Origin: Cryobacterium mannosilyticum
GTDB lineage: Bacteria; Actinomycetota; Actinomycetes; Actinomycetales; Microbacteriaceae
Length of the DNA: 64,000 nucleotides
Direction of reading: 5' to 3'
Assembly: GCF_004402705.1 (NCBI RefSeq)
Contig: NZ_SOFM01000029.1
Location: forward strand, 22,941-86,940
In this document: one piece after another, positions 12,033 through 20,460 of the stretch
How positions within the stretch are numbered: position 1 is the stretch's first letter
How the letters are laid out: every line of letters starts with the position of its first letter
Program-made: the position numbers and the translations under genes
The notes under the pieces: model-generated
The model's input: only the letters and a program-made list of their open reading frames with translations
Databases searched by the model: none
Told to the model about the DNA's origin: nothing

Positions 12033-12323
12033 CCGCTTCCCCATCCCCGAGGTCACCCGTCGGGTGATCGAGCCCCGGCGCCGCCCGGTGGTCGAGCCTG
12101 TCGAGACCGCACCCTGCCCAGGCTCTGCGGCACTACCGCCGGACTTCAGAGCGGCCGGAGTATCTGGCATCCCCTGGCTGCTCACCATTGGTCGTGAGAC
12201 ACCCCGGGAGCAGTGCGATGGAGGCGGGCGAACACGCGCGGACACGTGCACGTCTCCATGCGCCACGCGTCTGGGACCAGCGGCAGGAAACACCGCCGCT
12301 CGTCACTGAGATCCGCCGGTCGG

Positions 12324-12578
12324 TCAGCGGCGGCGGCCCTGGAGCGCGCGGTAGGCACGCATCAGCTGGGGAACCACGAGGTAGACGGCGACGGGCACCA
12401 CGACGATCGACAGCACGAACGCCCGGAGAACCGGGTTCCAGTCGGCCGCGAACGGCGCGATCGCGAAGAAGCCCAGGGTCACGAGCGGGAAGATGGCGAT
12501 CCAGGTGATCATCGCCCTGACGTGCACGGACGGGGGTGCTGACGCGGGGCTGCTCTGGTTCGGCTGGGACATGGACAT
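12324..12578 (-). CDS. Small two-helix membrane protein
   Basis: An 84-residue protein. A short Pro/Ser-rich N-terminus is followed by two membrane helices (about residues 25-43 and 50-70) and a basic end (RAYRALQGRRR). The pattern TWIAIFPLVTLGFF ... VYLVVPQLMRAY resembles the membrane tail found in some antibiotic-biosynthesis-monooxygenase (ABM) proteins, here as a free-standing protein. The start at 12578 has AAAGGA upstream. It lies downstream of, and on the same strand as, the flavoprotein gene. Function unknown. Confidence 0.7.
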   Translation of the reverse strand: MSMSQPNQSSPASAPPSVHVRAMITWIAIFPLVTLGFFAIAPFAADWNPVLRAFVLSIVVVPVAVYLVVPQLMRAYRALQGRRR

Positions 12579-12651
12579 GGTTGTTCCTTTCGTTGGGTCA
12601 TGCAGTGGTTGTGAGTTGAGAGTGGTCGTGAATCGAGCTCGGTCAGGCGGA

Positions 12652-13617
12652 CTACCGGCCGGCGGATTGCCGGCCGCCGGATTGCCGGCCGGCGGATGCG
12701 GCGACGATGTCCTGCTGGAGCAGCCATCCGTTGATCGCGATGGCGCTGGCGCTTCCGGCGCCGGCCGCGGTGATGACCTGTGCGCTGGGCGTGACGACAT
12801 TGCCCGCGGCCCAGACGCCGGGAACGCTGGTCTGGCCGGCCGCGTCGACGGCGACGAGCCCGGTGCGGGGGTCGGCCTCGCAGCCCAGGGAGCGCAGGAG
12901 ATCATCGGTGGGGCGGGGGACGGGAGCGATGAACACGGCCTCGCACTCGAGGGAGTGTCCGTCATCGAGGCTGACCGCGACGGGGCCGTCAACCTCTCCG
13001 CTGAGCCGGGAGACCGTGCCGTCGACGATCCGGATGCCGAAGGCCCCCAGGTAGTGCCGCTCGGCCGGAGTCAGCTCGATGCCGTTGGTCAGGAGGGTCA
13101 CCCGGTCGCTGTACCGGCGCAGGAGCCCGGCCTGCTTGAGTGACATCTCGCGGGCGGCCCCGCCGATCACGCCGATCGAACGGTCCCGCACCTCGTAGCC
13201 ATGGCAGTACGGGCAGTGGTGCACCAGCGCGCCCCATCGTTCGCTCACTCCGGGGATGCCGGGGAGCTCGTCCTTCAGTCCGGTCGCCACCAGCAGGGTC
13301 CGGGTGACCTCGACCGTGCCGCCGGCCAGGGTCACGTCGAATCCGCCGTCGTCGCGGCGCTCGATTCCTCTCACCGTCGCGGGCTCGATCGTGGCGCCGG
13401 AGGCAGTCGCCTCGCGCCGCCCGACGGCCAGGAACTCCGCCGGCGCCATGCCGTCCCGGGAGAGGAAGCCGTGCATGTGGGCGGCCGGTGCGTTGCGCGG
13501 TTCGCCGGCATCGAGCAGCAGAACGCTCGCGCGGGCCCTCGCGAGCACCAGTCCGGCGCTCAGCCCCGCGGCTCCCGCGCCGATGATTATCACATCGTGG
13601 TGTGTCTTCTCGGTCAT
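12652..13617 (-). CDS. Thioredoxin-reductase-like FAD/NAD(P) oxidoreductase
   Basis: A 321-residue soluble flavoprotein. HDVIIIGAGAAGLSAGLVLA is the FAD Rossmann site, GLKDELPGIPGVSERWG and the redox pair in CPYCHGYE follow, and GVWAAGNVV is the FAD-binding C-terminal motif. The second nucleotide loop is IGVIGGAARE (G-G-x-A). It matches the short family of NAD(P)/FAD oxidoreductases often paired with XRE-cupin genes, and the divergent gene here is exactly that. GGAGG precedes the start. The last residues (AGRQSGGRQSAGR) come from a 15-bp tandem repeat. Confidence 0.88.
   Translation of the reverse strand: MTEKTHHDVIIIGAGAAGLSAGLVLARARASVLLLDAGEPRNAPAAHMHGFLSRDGMAPAEFLAVGRREATASGATIEPATVRGIERRDDGGFDVTLAGGTVEVTRTLLVATGLKDELPGIPGVSERWGALVHHCPYCHGYEVRDRSIGVIGGAAREMSLKQAGLLRRYSDRVTLLTNGIELTPAERHYLGAFGIRIVDGTVSRLSGEVDGPVAVSLDDGHSLECEAVFIAPVPRPTDDLLRSLGCEADPRTGLVAVDAAGQTSVPGVWAAGNVVTPSAQVITAAGAGSASAIAINGWLLQQDIVAASAGRQSGGRQSAGR
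12655..12699. repeat. 15-bp tandem repeat, three units, at the end of a CDS
   Basis: Units at 12655-12669, 12670-12684 and 12685-12699 follow CCGGCCGGCGGATTG with one or two changes each. They encode the C-terminal repeats of the flavoprotein, right at its stop codon. A change in copy number would only alter tail length because 15 is a multiple of 3. Confidence 0.8.
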
Positions 13618-13707
13618 TGTCACCACCTCCGCACACAGAGTCCCACCGCCGGGGCGCGGAGTGGAAGTTTTGTTGCCGAAACAGGGAGAAGCTGATTCGA
13701 TGGGCGC

Positions 13708-14301
13708 ATGAGCACTGCGCAACGCATCGAGACCGCGCTCAGCCAGATCGCGCCCCGGCTGCGTAGAATCCGCCAGAAGAAGGACCTGACCCTGGCCGAG
13801 CTGTCGAAGGCAACCGGGATCTCCACGAGCACGCTGTCCCGCCTCGAATCGGGGCAGCGGAAGCCCAGTCTCGAACTCCTGCTGCCGATCGTGGCCGCCC
13901 TCGGGGTGCCCTTCGACGAGGTCGTCACGCCGCCGAGGATCGAAGACCCCCGCGTGCTCCAGAAGTCCACCCGCACCGACGGGCGCACCCTCACCCCGCT
14001 GTCGGTGCACCAGGGCGAGCCGCAGGCGTTCAAGATGTCCATCCCCGCGACGGATCGCGACCCTGAGCCGCGAACCCACTCCGGCTACGAGTGGATCTAC
14101 GTGCTCTCCGGCCGGCTGCGGCTGGTCCTCGGGGAGCACGACATCATCATGGGAACCGGCGAAGCCGCGGAATTCGACACCCGGAACCCGCACTGGTTCG
14201 GGTCGACCGGCGCGGGGGCTGTCGAGATCCTGAGCATGTTCGGCAAGCAGGGAGAGCGCATCCACGTGCGCGCCCGACCCCCCGGCGAGGTTCGCCGGTA
14301 G
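13708..14301 (+). CDS. XRE-family regulator with cupin domain
   Basis: A 197-residue transcription factor. The N-terminal helix-turn-helix (LTLAELSKATGISTSTLSRL, about 30-50) is followed by a C-terminal cupin beta-barrel (HSGYEWIYVLSGRLRLVLGE and the FDTRNPHWFGSTG strand), which senses a small ligand in this class. It is divergent from the thioredoxin-reductase-like gene with a 90-nt spacer, the usual layout for a regulator of its neighbour. The ligand is not evident. Confidence 0.88.
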   Translation: MSTAQRIETALSQIAPRLRRIRQKKDLTLAELSKATGISTSTLSRLESGQRKPSLELLLPIVAALGVPFDEVVTPPRIEDPRVLQKSTRTDGRTLTPLSVHQGEPQAFKMSIPATDRDPEPRTHSGYEWIYVLSGRLRLVLGEHDIIMGTGEAAEFDTRNPHWFGSTGAGAVEILSMFGKQGERIHVRARPPGEVRR

Positions 14302-14361
14302 CATGGTGGATTGACCACTGCGGAACGCACGAGCGTTTCGCGTACGTTACGGAGAGATCCC

Positions 14362-14775
14362 ATGACCGCAGGAACAGTCTGGGTCCCGCCCAGCGCGCTC
14401 GCCTCGATGATCGAGGAACTCGCGCAACTGGCCACGCACCCCCGTCCCGACGCCAGCACGGTCGACCGCATCCGCGCGCTGCGAAAGACCCTTCGTCATT
14501 CCGAATCCGAGATCAAACCGGACGACGGGCTGGTCGAACCCGGGATGCGGGTCACCGCGATGCTCTCCGGCGACACCCGGGCGACCGTGTTCCTGCTCGG
14601 GGAACGCGAACTCGCTTCGCTCGATCCCGGCGTGGACATCGATGTGTATTCCCCGTCGTCACCGGTGGGCCGGGCCATCATCGGCTCCTATGTCGGGGAC
14701 ACCGTCACGTACGCCACCCCCTCCAACCCGAGCGTTCGGATCGAGATCCTCGCCGCCGTCCCCTACGCCGGCTGA
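14362..14775 (+). CDS. GreA/GreB C-terminal domain protein
   Basis: A 137-residue protein with a short N-terminal helical part and a C-terminal GreA/B (FKBP-like) domain; SPSSPVGRAIIGSYVGDTV matches the SPLGRALLG hallmark of Gre and Rnk proteins. The long Gre coiled coil with its acidic tip is lacking, so it is unlikely to stimulate transcript cleavage. By analogy with Rnk or Gfh-like proteins it may bind RNA polymerase (inference). The ATG at 14362 is chosen for GGAGAG 5 nt upstream; a TTG at 14311 would lengthen it. It starts 60 nt after the cupin regulator. Confidence 0.75.
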   Translation: MTAGTVWVPPSALASMIEELAQLATHPRPDASTVDRIRALRKTLRHSESEIKPDDGLVEPGMRVTAMLSGDTRATVFLLGERELASLDPGVDIDVYSPSSPVGRAIIGSYVGDTVTYATPSNPSVRIEILAAVPYAG

Positions 14776-15072
14776 GGCGGTCGACCGGTCGGCCGCTGCG
14801 GAGGCCTCCGGCCGGGTCTCCTCACTTCGCCATCACGGTCCCGTCCCACAAGTTCGACCCGGCTCACTGGCGTGTTGCTGCCGCTGGTGCCGGGCGCGGC
14901 GCAATATGCTGCCTGTACCTGCGGCTCGCACGCGAGTCGTGGCATCCGTTCGGGTTCCCCGCCACAATTCGGGTTTGTGGCCGACGACCCGCTCGATGAG
15001 TTGCTGTGGGGCTGCCTCGGGTGGCCGCCCCACAGCGACATTCGCCCGACCCCCACCCGCCGCCGGCACGGA

Positions 15073-16002
15073 TCAGGCGGCGGCGAGCATCCCGGCGGCG
15101 GCCAGCGCGAGGGCAAGGCCGAGCCACTGCACGGGCGCGATGCGTTCCCGCAACACCACGGCCGCGAGCAGGATCGTGCCGGCCGGGTACATCGCGGTGA
15201 GCACGCTCATCACGCTGAGGTCCCCTGCCCGCATCCCGAGGAGCAGCAGGAAGTTGGCCGTGACGTCGACCACGCCGCAGGCCGCCGCCAGCCGGAGACC
15301 CACCAGCAGGGTCGGGCGCCGAAGCGGCAGCGCGGCCCGAGGGCCCGGGGCGCCCGCCGCCCGTGACCGGCCCGTCGCCGGCACGGCCGGCATCCGTCGT
15401 CGGCGCAGGCCGGCCAGGGCCAGCACGCCGACCAGGACGAACATGATCGTGCCGTTCACGGCGCGGTTCAGCACCAGCGGAACCAGCCCGCTGTCGTCGG
15501 GGGTCAGGTCGATCATGATCATGAACGCGCCGATCATGGCACCGGAGCCGAGCGCCATCAGCACCCCGACCGTGCTCGGCCGCACCGCACCCTTCTCCGG
15601 GACGAAGCCGACCAGCACGACCGCCACCAGGGCCAGCCCCAGGGCCCAGTAGCCGATCGGGGCGAGCCGGTCGCCTCCGGCCAGTCCGGCCGCCATCGGC
15701 ACCACCGCGGACACCACCGCGGTGAGCGGGGACAGGATGCTCATCGGCCCGATCGCGAGGCAGGCGTACAGGAGCGAGATGGCGATGGCCCCGCTGACCC
15801 CGGACAGGGCGCCCCAGAACACGGCCTGCGGCGACCAGACGCCGCCGACGAACGGCAGCGCGAGGAGCAGCGCGGCCAGACCGGATGCCGCGGCGACCGC
15901 GGTCACGAGCATGGAACTCATCCGCTTCGCGGCCAGGCCGCCCAGAAAGTCGGCGCTGCCGAAGATGAGCGCCCCGATGAGGCCGAGTCCCGCGGTGAGC
16001 AT
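15073..16002 (-). CDS. EamA-family DMT transporter
   Basis: A 309-residue membrane protein with about ten predicted helices in two similar halves. The first half starts LGLIGALIFGSADFLGGLAA and the second ACGVVDVTANFLLLLGM; the end is PVQWLGLALALAAAGML. This is the 10-helix drug/metabolite transporter layout. The helix-5/6 loop holds an unusual Arg/Pro/Ala-rich stretch (RRRRMPAVPATGRSRA). The substrate is unknown. It is convergent with the GreA/B-domain gene across about 300 nt with no recognisable feature. Confidence 0.85.
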   Translation of the reverse strand: MLTAGLGLIGALIFGSADFLGGLAAKRMSSMLVTAVAAASGLAALLLALPFVGGVWSPQAVFWGALSGVSGAIAISLLYACLAIGPMSILSPLTAVVSAVVPMAAGLAGGDRLAPIGYWALGLALVAVVLVGFVPEKGAVRPSTVGVLMALGSGAMIGAFMIMIDLTPDDSGLVPLVLNRAVNGTIMFVLVGVLALAGLRRRRMPAVPATGRSRAAGAPGPRAALPLRRPTLLVGLRLAAACGVVDVTANFLLLLGMRAGDLSVMSVLTAMYPAGTILLAAVVLRERIAPVQWLGLALALAAAGMLAAA

Positions 16003-16126
16003 GAGAAGCCCAGCCTAGCGAGCGGCGGCGGAGCCGGGGCGAGACGCCGTCCCGCCTGCCCGCCGTCCCGCCTGCCCGTCGTCCGGTGCCGGGTAGGGTG
16101 GGAGCGAACGGGCCGAGGGGGCGACG

Positions 16127-16795
16127 ATGACCACACGGTGGGCACGGTTCGCCCGCGGCTGGATCGCCGCCCTGTTCTCGACCTTCGTCGCCGCGCTCTC
16201 ACACACCCTCGGCGGCGGGTCCGGCCCGGCTCTCCTACCCGTTCTGTTGTCCGTCGCCTTCGCCGGCATCGTCTGCGTCGGACTGGCCGGCCGCACCCTC
16301 TCGCTCTGGCGGGTGAGCCTGTCCGTGCTCGCCAGCCAGCTGATCTTCCACGGCCTGTTCTCGCTCGGCGGCTCGGGTGGTGCGATGGCGACGCCCTCTG
16401 CCGCGCCGCACGACCACCGCTGGATCGCCGTCCTGGCCGACCCGGCGCTGCTCGCCGCGCCCGGTTCCGGACGCCTCGGCTCCGGCGCCATGACCGGCGC
16501 CATGGCCGGTGCCATGGCCGGTGGCCCCGCCGACGGCATCGCCATGCGGCTGGCCCACCTCGCCGCCGCCGCCGTGACGATCCTCGCCCTCCGGTTCGGT
16601 GAACGCGCGTTCTGGGGTCTCCTCGAGAACGCGCGCCCGATCATCCGTGCGCTGTTCGCGCAGCACGCCCTCACGCTGCCGCCGCGGTCGCCGCGCCGCA
16701 CGGTGGCCACCGCCCGGGTCTTCACGCCCCGAGACCTGAGCGTGCTCCTCTCGACCATGCGGCATCGTGGCCCGCCGGTCTCCCTGCCCGCCTGA
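16127..16795 (+). CDS. Membrane protein upstream of YcnI/CopC, Met-rich loop
   Basis: A 222-residue protein with about five predicted helices (helix starts near WIAALFSTFVAALSH, LLPVLLSVAFAGIVCVGL, VSLSVLASQLIFHGLF and HLAAAAVTILAL). An extramembrane loop contains PHDHRW and the Met-rich run GAMTGAMAGAMAGG, which in DNA is a 12-bp-type repeat. Such His/Met-rich loops often bind Cu(I). It precedes YcnI-like and CopC-like genes on the same strand. A role in copper handling is inferred from this context; no named family is certain. Confidence 0.65.
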   Translation: MTTRWARFARGWIAALFSTFVAALSHTLGGGSGPALLPVLLSVAFAGIVCVGLAGRTLSLWRVSLSVLASQLIFHGLFSLGGSGGAMATPSAAPHDHRWIAVLADPALLAAPGSGRLGSGAMTGAMAGAMAGGPADGIAMRLAHLAAAAVTILALRFGERAFWGLLENARPIIRALFAQHALTLPPRSPRRTVATARVFTPRDLSVLLSTMRHRGPPVSLPA

Positions 16796-16935
16796 CGCTG
16801 CCTGCCTGACGCTCCCGTCTAGTCGGCCCCGCGCGTCGGACATCGTTAAGACCAGACCGATTGCGCCACCGCGCCGAACCCTCTGCAGGCCTCGTCCTGC
16901 GTTCCCGCCGGCGCGCCCCACAGCAAGGACACCCC

Positions 16936-17643
16936 ATGAAGTTCCAGAAAACCGCCCTCGCCGCGTCGGCCCTCGCCGCCGGCACCTTCCTCGCTCTCGT
17001 AGCCCCGCTCGCGGCCAGCGCTCACATCGACATCGACCCGTCGTCGACCGCGGCCGGCTCCCACGCGGTGCTCAGCTTTGCGCTGCCGCACGGCTGCGAC
17101 GGTTCGCCGACCACGAGCATCAGCATCAGCATCCCGGAGAGCGTCGTCAGCGTCACCCCCACGGTCAACCCCGGCTGGACCGTGGCGAAGACCTCGGTCG
17201 ACCTGGCCAAGCCGATCACCGACGCGGAGGGAAACACGATCAGCACCCGGATCGGCCGGGTCGTCTACACGGCCATCACCCCGATGGAAGACGGACTGCG
17301 CACCACCTTCGACCTCAGCGTGCCGCTCCCGGCCGACGCGGCCGGGCAGACCCTGGAGTTCCCGGTGCTGCAGACCTGTGCCACCGGGTCGACGGCCTGG
17401 GACCAGCACGCCGTGGAGGGCGAGGCCGAGCCGGAGCATCCGGCGCCGTCCGTCGCGGTGACGGCCGCCGTCGCAGGCGGTGAGCAGGGCCATGCGGCCG
17501 GTGCCACGGATGCCGAGGCGACGTCGGCCGCGGCCCCCGGCGACGACGTGCTCGCCCGGGTGCTCGGAGTCGGCGGGCTCGTCGTCGGGGCGATCGGCAT
17601 CGTGCTGGCCGTGACCGGGCGACGCACCAAGCGGTCGGTCTAG
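16936..17643 (+). CDS. YcnI-family (DUF1775) secreted copper-binding protein
   Basis: A 235-residue protein with a Sec signal peptide (cleavage after PLAASA), a DUF1775/YcnI domain and a C-terminal membrane anchor (VLGVGGLVVGAIGIVLAV then basic residues). Cleavage leaves His as the first mature residue (HIDIDP), which in YcnI helps bind Cu(II) through the N-terminus. A conserved-type Trp is in STAWDQH, and His residues occur in the linker. AAGGA lies upstream of the ATG. Only 9 nt separate it from the CopC-like gene. Confidence 0.88.
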   Translation: MKFQKTALAASALAAGTFLALVAPLAASAHIDIDPSSTAAGSHAVLSFALPHGCDGSPTTSISISIPESVVSVTPTVNPGWTVAKTSVDLAKPITDAEGNTISTRIGRVVYTAITPMEDGLRTTFDLSVPLPADAAGQTLEFPVLQTCATGSTAWDQHAVEGEAEPEHPAPSVAVTAAVAGGEQGHAAGATDAEATSAAAPGDDVLARVLGVGGLVVGAIGIVLAVTGRRTKRSV

Positions 17644-17652
17644 GCTCGATCC

Positions 17653-18345
17653 ATGCGAGGCAACAGGGAGACGCACGGCGCGGGGAACCGCCGCTGGTCG
17701 GTCAGGGTGCTCGGCGCCGCCGCCGTCGTCGCGGCACTGGTCGGGGGATCCGCCGCGCCCGCCTTCGCGCACAACTATCCGGTCGGCTCGTCGCCGTCCG
17801 AGGGCGCGGTCGTGACCGAGCAGCCGGGCACGTTCACGGTGACGACGAACGACCAGCTGCTCGACCTGCACGGCGAGGGCTCCGGGAACGCCATGGCGAT
17901 CCGGGGCCCTGCCGGCGCGGCCACCCCGCTCTACTACGGCGACGGCTGCGTCACCCTGTTCGGGCCGAGCATCGAAACCAAGGCCCAGCTCGGCCAGCCG
18001 GGGGAGTACACCGTGATCTGGCAGGTCGTCTCCACCGACGGGCACGCCGTGTCGAAGGACTACACCTTCAGCTGGCAGCCGGCCGCCGGCCAGAAACTGG
18101 CCGAGGGGTCACCGGCGCTTCCCCGCTGCGGTGGCACGGCGCAGACCGGGGCGGATGCCCCTGCACCCGCTTCCGCGCCGGCCGGCCCGGGCGTCGGCGA
18201 CCTGGCCTGGATCGGCGGCGCCCTGGGCGCCGTCGTCCTGGCCATCGGCGGCACCCTGCTCGTGGTCAACCGGCGCGGCCGGACGTCGGCCGCCGGCCCG
18301 GAAGCGGAAGAGGAGGAGGAGGAGTCCGTCGGAGGTCGCGGGTAG
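17653..18345 (+). CDS. CopC-domain secreted protein with membrane anchor
   Basis: A 230-residue protein: signal peptide (cleavage after APAFA), CopC-like beta-barrel beginning HNYPVGSSPSEGAVV, a DGHAVSKDYTF motif where CopC has DGH-P-V-x-G, and a C-terminal helix (GVGDLAWIGGALGAVVLAIGG) followed by an acidic tail with a run of Glu. The mature N-terminal His and the DGH motif are copper ligands in CopC. It probably delivers or buffers copper on the outer face. It is 9 nt upstream of recQ, so read-through is likely. Confidence 0.85.
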   Translation: MRGNRETHGAGNRRWSVRVLGAAAVVAALVGGSAAPAFAHNYPVGSSPSEGAVVTEQPGTFTVTTNDQLLDLHGEGSGNAMAIRGPAGAATPLYYGDGCVTLFGPSIETKAQLGQPGEYTVIWQVVSTDGHAVSKDYTFSWQPAAGQKLAEGSPALPRCGGTAQTGADAPAPASAPAGPGVGDLAWIGGALGAVVLAIGGTLLVVNRRGRTSAAGPEAEEEEEESVGGRG

Positions 18346-18354
18346 AGTTGCCGG

Positions 18355-20355
18355 GTGAGTTGGAACGCCGAAATACCGTGGGATCCTGACGAGTTCGAAC
18401 CACCCGACGATTTCGACGCCCCGCCCCCGCCGGAGGGCTACGCCGATGCCGCGTTCGCCGGGGCATCCGGCTCGGCCGAAACGGCCTCCGGCGGGCGCCC
18501 CCCGGTAGCCGCGCCCCGGCGCGCCACCGCGAAGTTCGCCACGGCCGCGGAAGCGCTGAGCACGGTCTTCGGCTACGACTCCTTCCGCGGCGAACAGGCG
18601 CAGATCATCGACCAGGTCATCGATGGCGGCGACGCGGTCGTGCTGATGCCCACCGGCGGCGGCAAGAGCCTCTGTTACCAGATCCCGTCGCTCGTGCGGG
18701 AGGGCACCGGCATCGTCATCTCGCCGCTGATCGCCCTGATGCAGGACCAGGTCGATGCCCTGACCGCGGTCGGCGTGCGCGCCGCGTTCCTCAACTCGAG
18801 CCAGGATTCCGCTGCCCGCGGCCAGGTCGAACGCGACTATCTCGCCGGCGACCTCGACCTGCTCTACGTCGCCCCCGAGCGGCTCTCCTCCGAGGCCACC
18901 AAACGCTTCCTGGACCGCGGCACCATCGCGCTCTTCGCCATCGACGAGGCGCACTGCGTGTCGCAGTGGGGGCACGACTTCCGGCCCGACTACCTCGCCC
19001 TGTCCGAACTGGCCGACCGCTGGCCCGACGTGCCGCGGATCGCGCTCACCGCCACGGCGACGGATGCCACCCACAAGGAACTCACCACCCGTCTGCAGCT
19101 GGGCCAGGCCCGCCACTTCGTCGCGAGCTTCGACCGGCCGAACATCCAGTACCGCATCGTCGGCAAGGCCGAACCGCGCAAGCAGCTGCTCGCCTTCATC
19201 CGCGCCGAGCACCAGGGCGACGCCGGGATCGTCTACGCGCTCAGCCGCAAGACCGTGGAGCAGACCGCCGAGTTCCTGCGCCAGAACGGCGTCAACGCGC
19301 TGCCGTATCACGCGGGCCTCGACCAGGGCCTGCGTGCCCGCACCCAGTCCCGGTTCCTCCGCGAGGACGGCGTCGTCATCGTCGCCACGATCGCGTTCGG
19401 GATGGGCATCGACAAGCCCGACGTTCGCTTCGTCGCCCACATCGACCTGCCCAAGTCGGTCGAGGGCTACTACCAGGAGACCGGCCGCGCCGGCCGCGAC
19501 GGCCTGCCGTCGACCGGTTGGCTCGCCTACGGACTGCAAGACGTCGTGCAGCAGCGCCGCATGATCGACGAGTCGCCCGGCGACCTCGCGCACCGGCGCA
19601 AGTTGTCCGCGCACCTCGACGCCATGCTCGCGCTCTGCGAGACCGTGAGCTGCCGTCGGGTGAACCTGCTGCGCTACTTCGGCCAGCCGAGCGAACCCTG
19701 CGGCAACTGCGACACCTGCCTCGAGCCCCCCGTCGGCTGGGACGGCACCGTGGCCGCGCAGAAGCTGCTCTCCACCGTCGTGCGCCTCCTGCGCGAGCGC
19801 AACCAGCGCTTCGGCGCCGGCCAGCTGATCGACATCCTCCGCGGCAAGGTGACCCCGCGCACCACCCAGCACGGCCACGACCAGCTGGCCACCTGGGGTA
19901 TCGGCGCCGACCTCAGCGACCAGCAGTGGCGCGGGGTCGTGCGCCAGCTCCTGGCCCAGGGATTCCTCGCCACCTCCGGAGAATACGGCACGCTCGTGCT
20001 CACGGATGCCGCCGCCGAGGTGCTCGCCGGGCGCCGAACCGTCGAACTGCGCACCGAACCCGAACGGGCCGCCCGCCCGGCGGCCGGCGCGCGGAAGAGC
20101 GCGGCGAAGGCCGCCGCCGCCGACCTCAGCCCCGAGCAGGAAACCCTGTTCGAGGCGCTCCGCACCTGGCGCTCCGTGCAATCCAAGGAGCAGGGGGTGC
20201 CCGCGTACATCATCTTCGGCGATGCGACCCTGCTCGCGATCGCCGCGACCCGGCCGACCAGCCTGGCCGACCTCGACGGCATCTCCGGGGTCGGCGCCAA
20301 GAAGCTCGACTCCTACGGGGCAGCGATCCTCGAGGTCGTCACGGCCGGCGCCTAG
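18355..20355 (+). CDS. recQ: ATP-dependent DNA helicase RecQ
   Basis: A 666-residue 3'-5' DNA helicase for recombination and fork repair. Walker A is MPTGGGKS (about 98-104), Walker B IDEAHC (about 196), motif VI QETGRAGRDG. The zinc-binding RQC region has CRRVNLLRYFG and CGNCDTC, and a C-terminal HRDC domain ends SGVGAKKLDSYG. About 60 extra acidic/Pro-rich residues precede the helicase domain. The GTG start is 9 nt after the CopC-like gene. The stop is immediately followed by the 15-bp tandem repeat. Confidence 0.95.
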   Translation: MSWNAEIPWDPDEFEPPDDFDAPPPPEGYADAAFAGASGSAETASGGRPPVAAPRRATAKFATAAEALSTVFGYDSFRGEQAQIIDQVIDGGDAVVLMPTGGGKSLCYQIPSLVREGTGIVISPLIALMQDQVDALTAVGVRAAFLNSSQDSAARGQVERDYLAGDLDLLYVAPERLSSEATKRFLDRGTIALFAIDEAHCVSQWGHDFRPDYLALSELADRWPDVPRIALTATATDATHKELTTRLQLGQARHFVASFDRPNIQYRIVGKAEPRKQLLAFIRAEHQGDAGIVYALSRKTVEQTAEFLRQNGVNALPYHAGLDQGLRARTQSRFLREDGVVIVATIAFGMGIDKPDVRFVAHIDLPKSVEGYYQETGRAGRDGLPSTGWLAYGLQDVVQQRRMIDESPGDLAHRRKLSAHLDAMLALCETVSCRRVNLLRYFGQPSEPCGNCDTCLEPPVGWDGTVAAQKLLSTVVRLLRERNQRFGAGQLIDILRGKVTPRTTQHGHDQLATWGIGADLSDQQWRGVVRQLLAQGFLATSGEYGTLVLTDAAAEVLAGRRTVELRTEPERAARPAAGARKSAAKAAAADLSPEQETLFEALRTWRSVQSKEQGVPAYIIFGDATLLAIAATRPTSLADLDGISGVGAKKLDSYGAAILEVVTAGA

Positions 20356-20460
20356 CCGATGGGCGCCGAGCCGACAGGCAGCAAGCCGATGGGCGCCGGG
20401 CCGATGGGCGCCGGGCCGATGGGCGCCGGGCCGATGGGCGCCGGGCCGATGGGCGCCGGG
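20356..20460 (+). repeat. 15-bp tandem repeat, seven units, at a gene start
   Basis: Five perfect units CCGATGGGCGCCGGG occupy 20386-20460. They are preceded by two degenerate units (20356-20370, 20371-20385) and followed by a partial one (CCGATGG). The array begins on the base after the recQ stop. Each intact unit carries an in-frame ATG of the methyltransferase gene and encodes MGAGP, so both translation start choice and N-terminal length depend on it. Confidence 0.92.

Noticed and set aside
12089..12108. Semi-palindromic GGTCGAGCCTGTCGAGACC in the gap after the PaaG-like gene
   Set aside because: It resembles a dispersed intergenic repeat I associate with Microbacteriaceae, but only one copy is in the window and its symmetry is imperfect, so it cannot be supported from this sequence.
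14776..15072. Possible short gene between the Gre-domain gene and the EamA transporter
   Set aside because: All frames here give Arg/Pro-rich translations with no ribosome site or motif; I see nothing coding in this 297-nt stretch.
20356..20460. CRISPR-like array
   Set aside because: The 15-bp units are contiguous without spacers and encode MGAGP in frame; there are no cas genes.
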